From: Paralichthys olivaceus
Lineage: Eukaryota; Chordata; Actinopteri; Pleuronectiformes; Paralichthyidae
NCBI RefSeq assembly: GCF_024713975.1
Contig: NC_091102.1
Location: forward strand, 12,219,001 to 12,283,000
Direction: 5' to 3'
Length of the DNA stretch: 64,000 bases
Part shown: in pieces, positions 62,501 to 64,000 of the stretch
Position numbering within the stretch: position 1 is the first letter of the stretch
How the letters are laid out: every line of letters begins with the position of its first letter
Position numbers and translations under genes: made by a program
Notes under the pieces: generated by a model
What the model saw: only the letters and a program-made list of their open reading frames with translations
Database searches by the model: none
What the model was told of the DNA's origin: nothing

Positions 62501-64000
62501 CAAAGATTTTCTGTAAATGTATCTGTGTCTATTTAGAGTTTAACAAACAGAGATGATGATACATGAGACAAAACTCAGCCAACTAAACCACAAAGTGGTG
62601 AGTTGTGTATGTTTGTAATGTGTTTACTGCCTGAGAAAGCATGTTCTAATTTTATTATATCGTTGCTTCAAACCAACTGGTTGCTTTCTATTTAAAAAGT
62701 CTGTAAATAATTCTACAACACGCACTTGAAAAATGTCTACAACCTTCTTAACTGATGGGCTCTTTAATGGGAACTGCAAAAACATGGCTGCAGACCTGTA
62801 TGACTGGTTGTGCAGTGTTTCTGTCCATGTCATGATAGTTAGTGTCATACAACAGCAGCTATAAGCTTGTGAAGCAAGAAATACAATTGTCAAGCGTTGA
62901 CTCAGTGCATAGCTTAAATTATAAAACTTGGCAGCATCATTTATTTAAATTATTAGTAAATCCCTCAAATCACAAACAAGACAGGAGTATTTTGAGTTTC
63001 AAAGTCCTCAACCACCTGTGTATGTGTGAACCATTCAGTGAAGACAGTGTAATGATATCTTACCTTCGGCGACAGCAGCCCCAGCGAGCCTGGCTCTGAT
63101 CAGACCCTGACGCTCCTTCAGGCGAATGATTCGCACTTTGGGAAACTGGGACATGTACTTGTCCAGAGGCTCCTTCAGATAATCTACAGGGGAACAAGAG
63201 AGCAGTGAAAATACTACACACAAGGAAAAAAAGAAAATGTACACGAGCACGTCACAATATCAATGATCATTAGAAACACTGAGGTTAAACTTCCAGGATT
63301 GCTGATGACATCTGAAGACTGTGTTTGCTAGTTATGCAGCAGAGCTAAAGCTAGTAGATTTATTAATGACTGATGATGTAAAAGTCATCCAAGTGTCCGG
63401 AAGCCCCGACATTCAAATTCTTCTCCAGCTGCATCATGTGGTATGACACCACAGGAGCAGTATGAAGGCATTTTATTATTTTTATGTTTGAAGAATCCGC
63501 CCCTGTTACTTCAATTTTATTGGATTTGGTTAAAACACCCTTTACCCCTGAAACTCCAAAAGTGTTTTGTGGACTCAAACTATTCACCCACCCCTCCTTC
63601 GGCATAGTGCTGAGTAGACAATGAATTTCGGTGAACTATGCCTTTAATATGAGCTTTCTGGTGTTGCCCTGTGGAGACCCTCTGCCTGTGAAACCCTCAG
63701 GACACTGTTACCTCTGGTGCTGAAATCATCCACCAGGATGATCTCTTTGAGCAGGTGCTCTGGAGATCTGTTGAGCACACTGTGCACCGAGCGCAGGAGC
63801 GTCGACCACACCTCGTCCACGAAACAGAAGATCACGCTGGTGGAGGGCAAGTCGTCGTGGACCAGACTGCCCGCACACCTTGAAAGCACAAGTGCAAAAA
63901 GAAAAAACAAGGGACGACTCAGATTTGCAGTTGAAGCAGTGTGAGAGGTTAAACCGTGCAGAGGGACACTCACATCTCGGGCCTGGTGTCCGGGATGGCG
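59519..64000 (-). CDS. galnt5: Polypeptide N-acetylgalactosaminyltransferase 5 (3' half, 5' end outside window)
   Basis: Golgi type II membrane enzyme that starts mucin-type O-glycosylation by adding GalNAc to Ser/Thr. Minus-strand exons in order: 64000-63974 (partial), 63878-63712, 63183-63064, 61817-61682, 61563-61444, 61358-61241, 61144-60815, 60477-60397, 60036-59878, 59662-59519, with compatible phases; about 467 codons. Catalytic features: [20 protein letters not shown], the metal-binding DSHVE, and the Gal/GalNAc-T motif [11 protein letters not shown] with GHIFR. A ricin-type lectin domain follows with FNYTWMR, CIAP, CLEA and FQKWQF. The FVDEVW variant (most GALNTs have FHNEAW) and the DFSTR loop are those I associate with GALNT5. 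The long, variable stem and N-terminus must lie beyond 64000. Confidence 0.92.
61818..63063 (-). other. galnt5: galnt5 intron (1.25 kb)
   Basis: The longest galnt5 intron in the window. It carries a fragment of the fish repeat near 61965-62080 (ACCTCAGCCAAGGAGGTTTT and GGTGCGAATGCAGATTA). Otherwise it is AT-rich with no recognised exon. Confidence 0.65.
63446..63650 (+). repeat. Interspersed repeat, uninterrupted copy
   Basis: ACACCACAGGAGCAGTATGA through AAGTGTTTTGTGGACTCAAA to GTGAACTATGCCTTTAAT. It matches the flanks of the element at 50951-51300 without the insertion found there. It lies in a galnt5 intron. Confidence 0.7.

Overview
The window is nuclear DNA from a vertebrate, almost certainly a teleost fish. 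Genes are split into many short exons with GT/AG introns. The intergenic and intronic DNA is AT-rich and holds fish-type interspersed repeats and long GATA/GACA and CA/GT microsatellites. There are no prokaryotic features.

Five protein genes can be assembled exon by exon. (1) acvr1 (ALK2, a BMP/activin type I receptor) is on the + strand: probable noncoding first exon ending at 4553, coding exons 17000-28686. (2) acvr1c (ALK7, a Nodal/activin type I receptor), + strand, 33362-47402. (3) cytip (cytohesin-interacting PDZ scaffold), + strand, 52287-55012. (4) ermn (ermin, an actin-binding oligodendrocyte protein), + strand, 57327-58294. (5) galnt5 (mucin-type O-GalNAc transferase), - strand, 59519 to the right edge, with its 5' part outside the window. 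As I recall the human map, order and relative orientation match human 2q24 (ACVR1-ACVR1C-CYTIP-ERMN convergent with GALNT5), which supports the names.

The most remarkable feature is in acvr1. Where the family has one cysteine-rich ligand-binding ectodomain exon, this gene has three in tandem (17808-18059, 19050-19322, 19563-19829). All three are open, have phase 1-1 borders and consensus splice sites, and keep the full set of ten cysteines with nearly identical spacing. They are only about 50-56% identical to each other by hand count, so they are old copies that have stayed intact. Spliced together they give a 683-residue receptor with three ligand-binding modules. Used one at a time they would give three ordinary receptors of about 500-510 residues with different ligand-binding surfaces, a layout resembling the alternative ectodomain exons of the Drosophila type I receptor Baboon. 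The sequence alone cannot say which form is made.

Region by region: 1-4100 is intergenic with a MITE-like element, a LINE tail and a 0.7-kb GATA/GACA satellite. 4180-4553 is the likely acvr1 promoter and first exon. 4554-16992 is a 12.4-kb first intron with two GC-rich islands. 16993-29465 is the acvr1 coding part and 3'UTR. 29466-33150 is intergenic and repeat-bearing. 33150-50310 is acvr1c, whose first intron contains a tandem duplication of about 1.4 kb. 50310-52286 is intergenic with a nested repeat. 52287-58294 is cytip and ermn, separated by a second, inverted copy of the MITE. 59519-64000 is the 3' half of galnt5. The two receptors should signal through different Smads (ALK2 through Smad1/5/8, ALK7 through Smad2/3). 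The other three genes have no evident functional link to them and are neighbours by conserved synteny.
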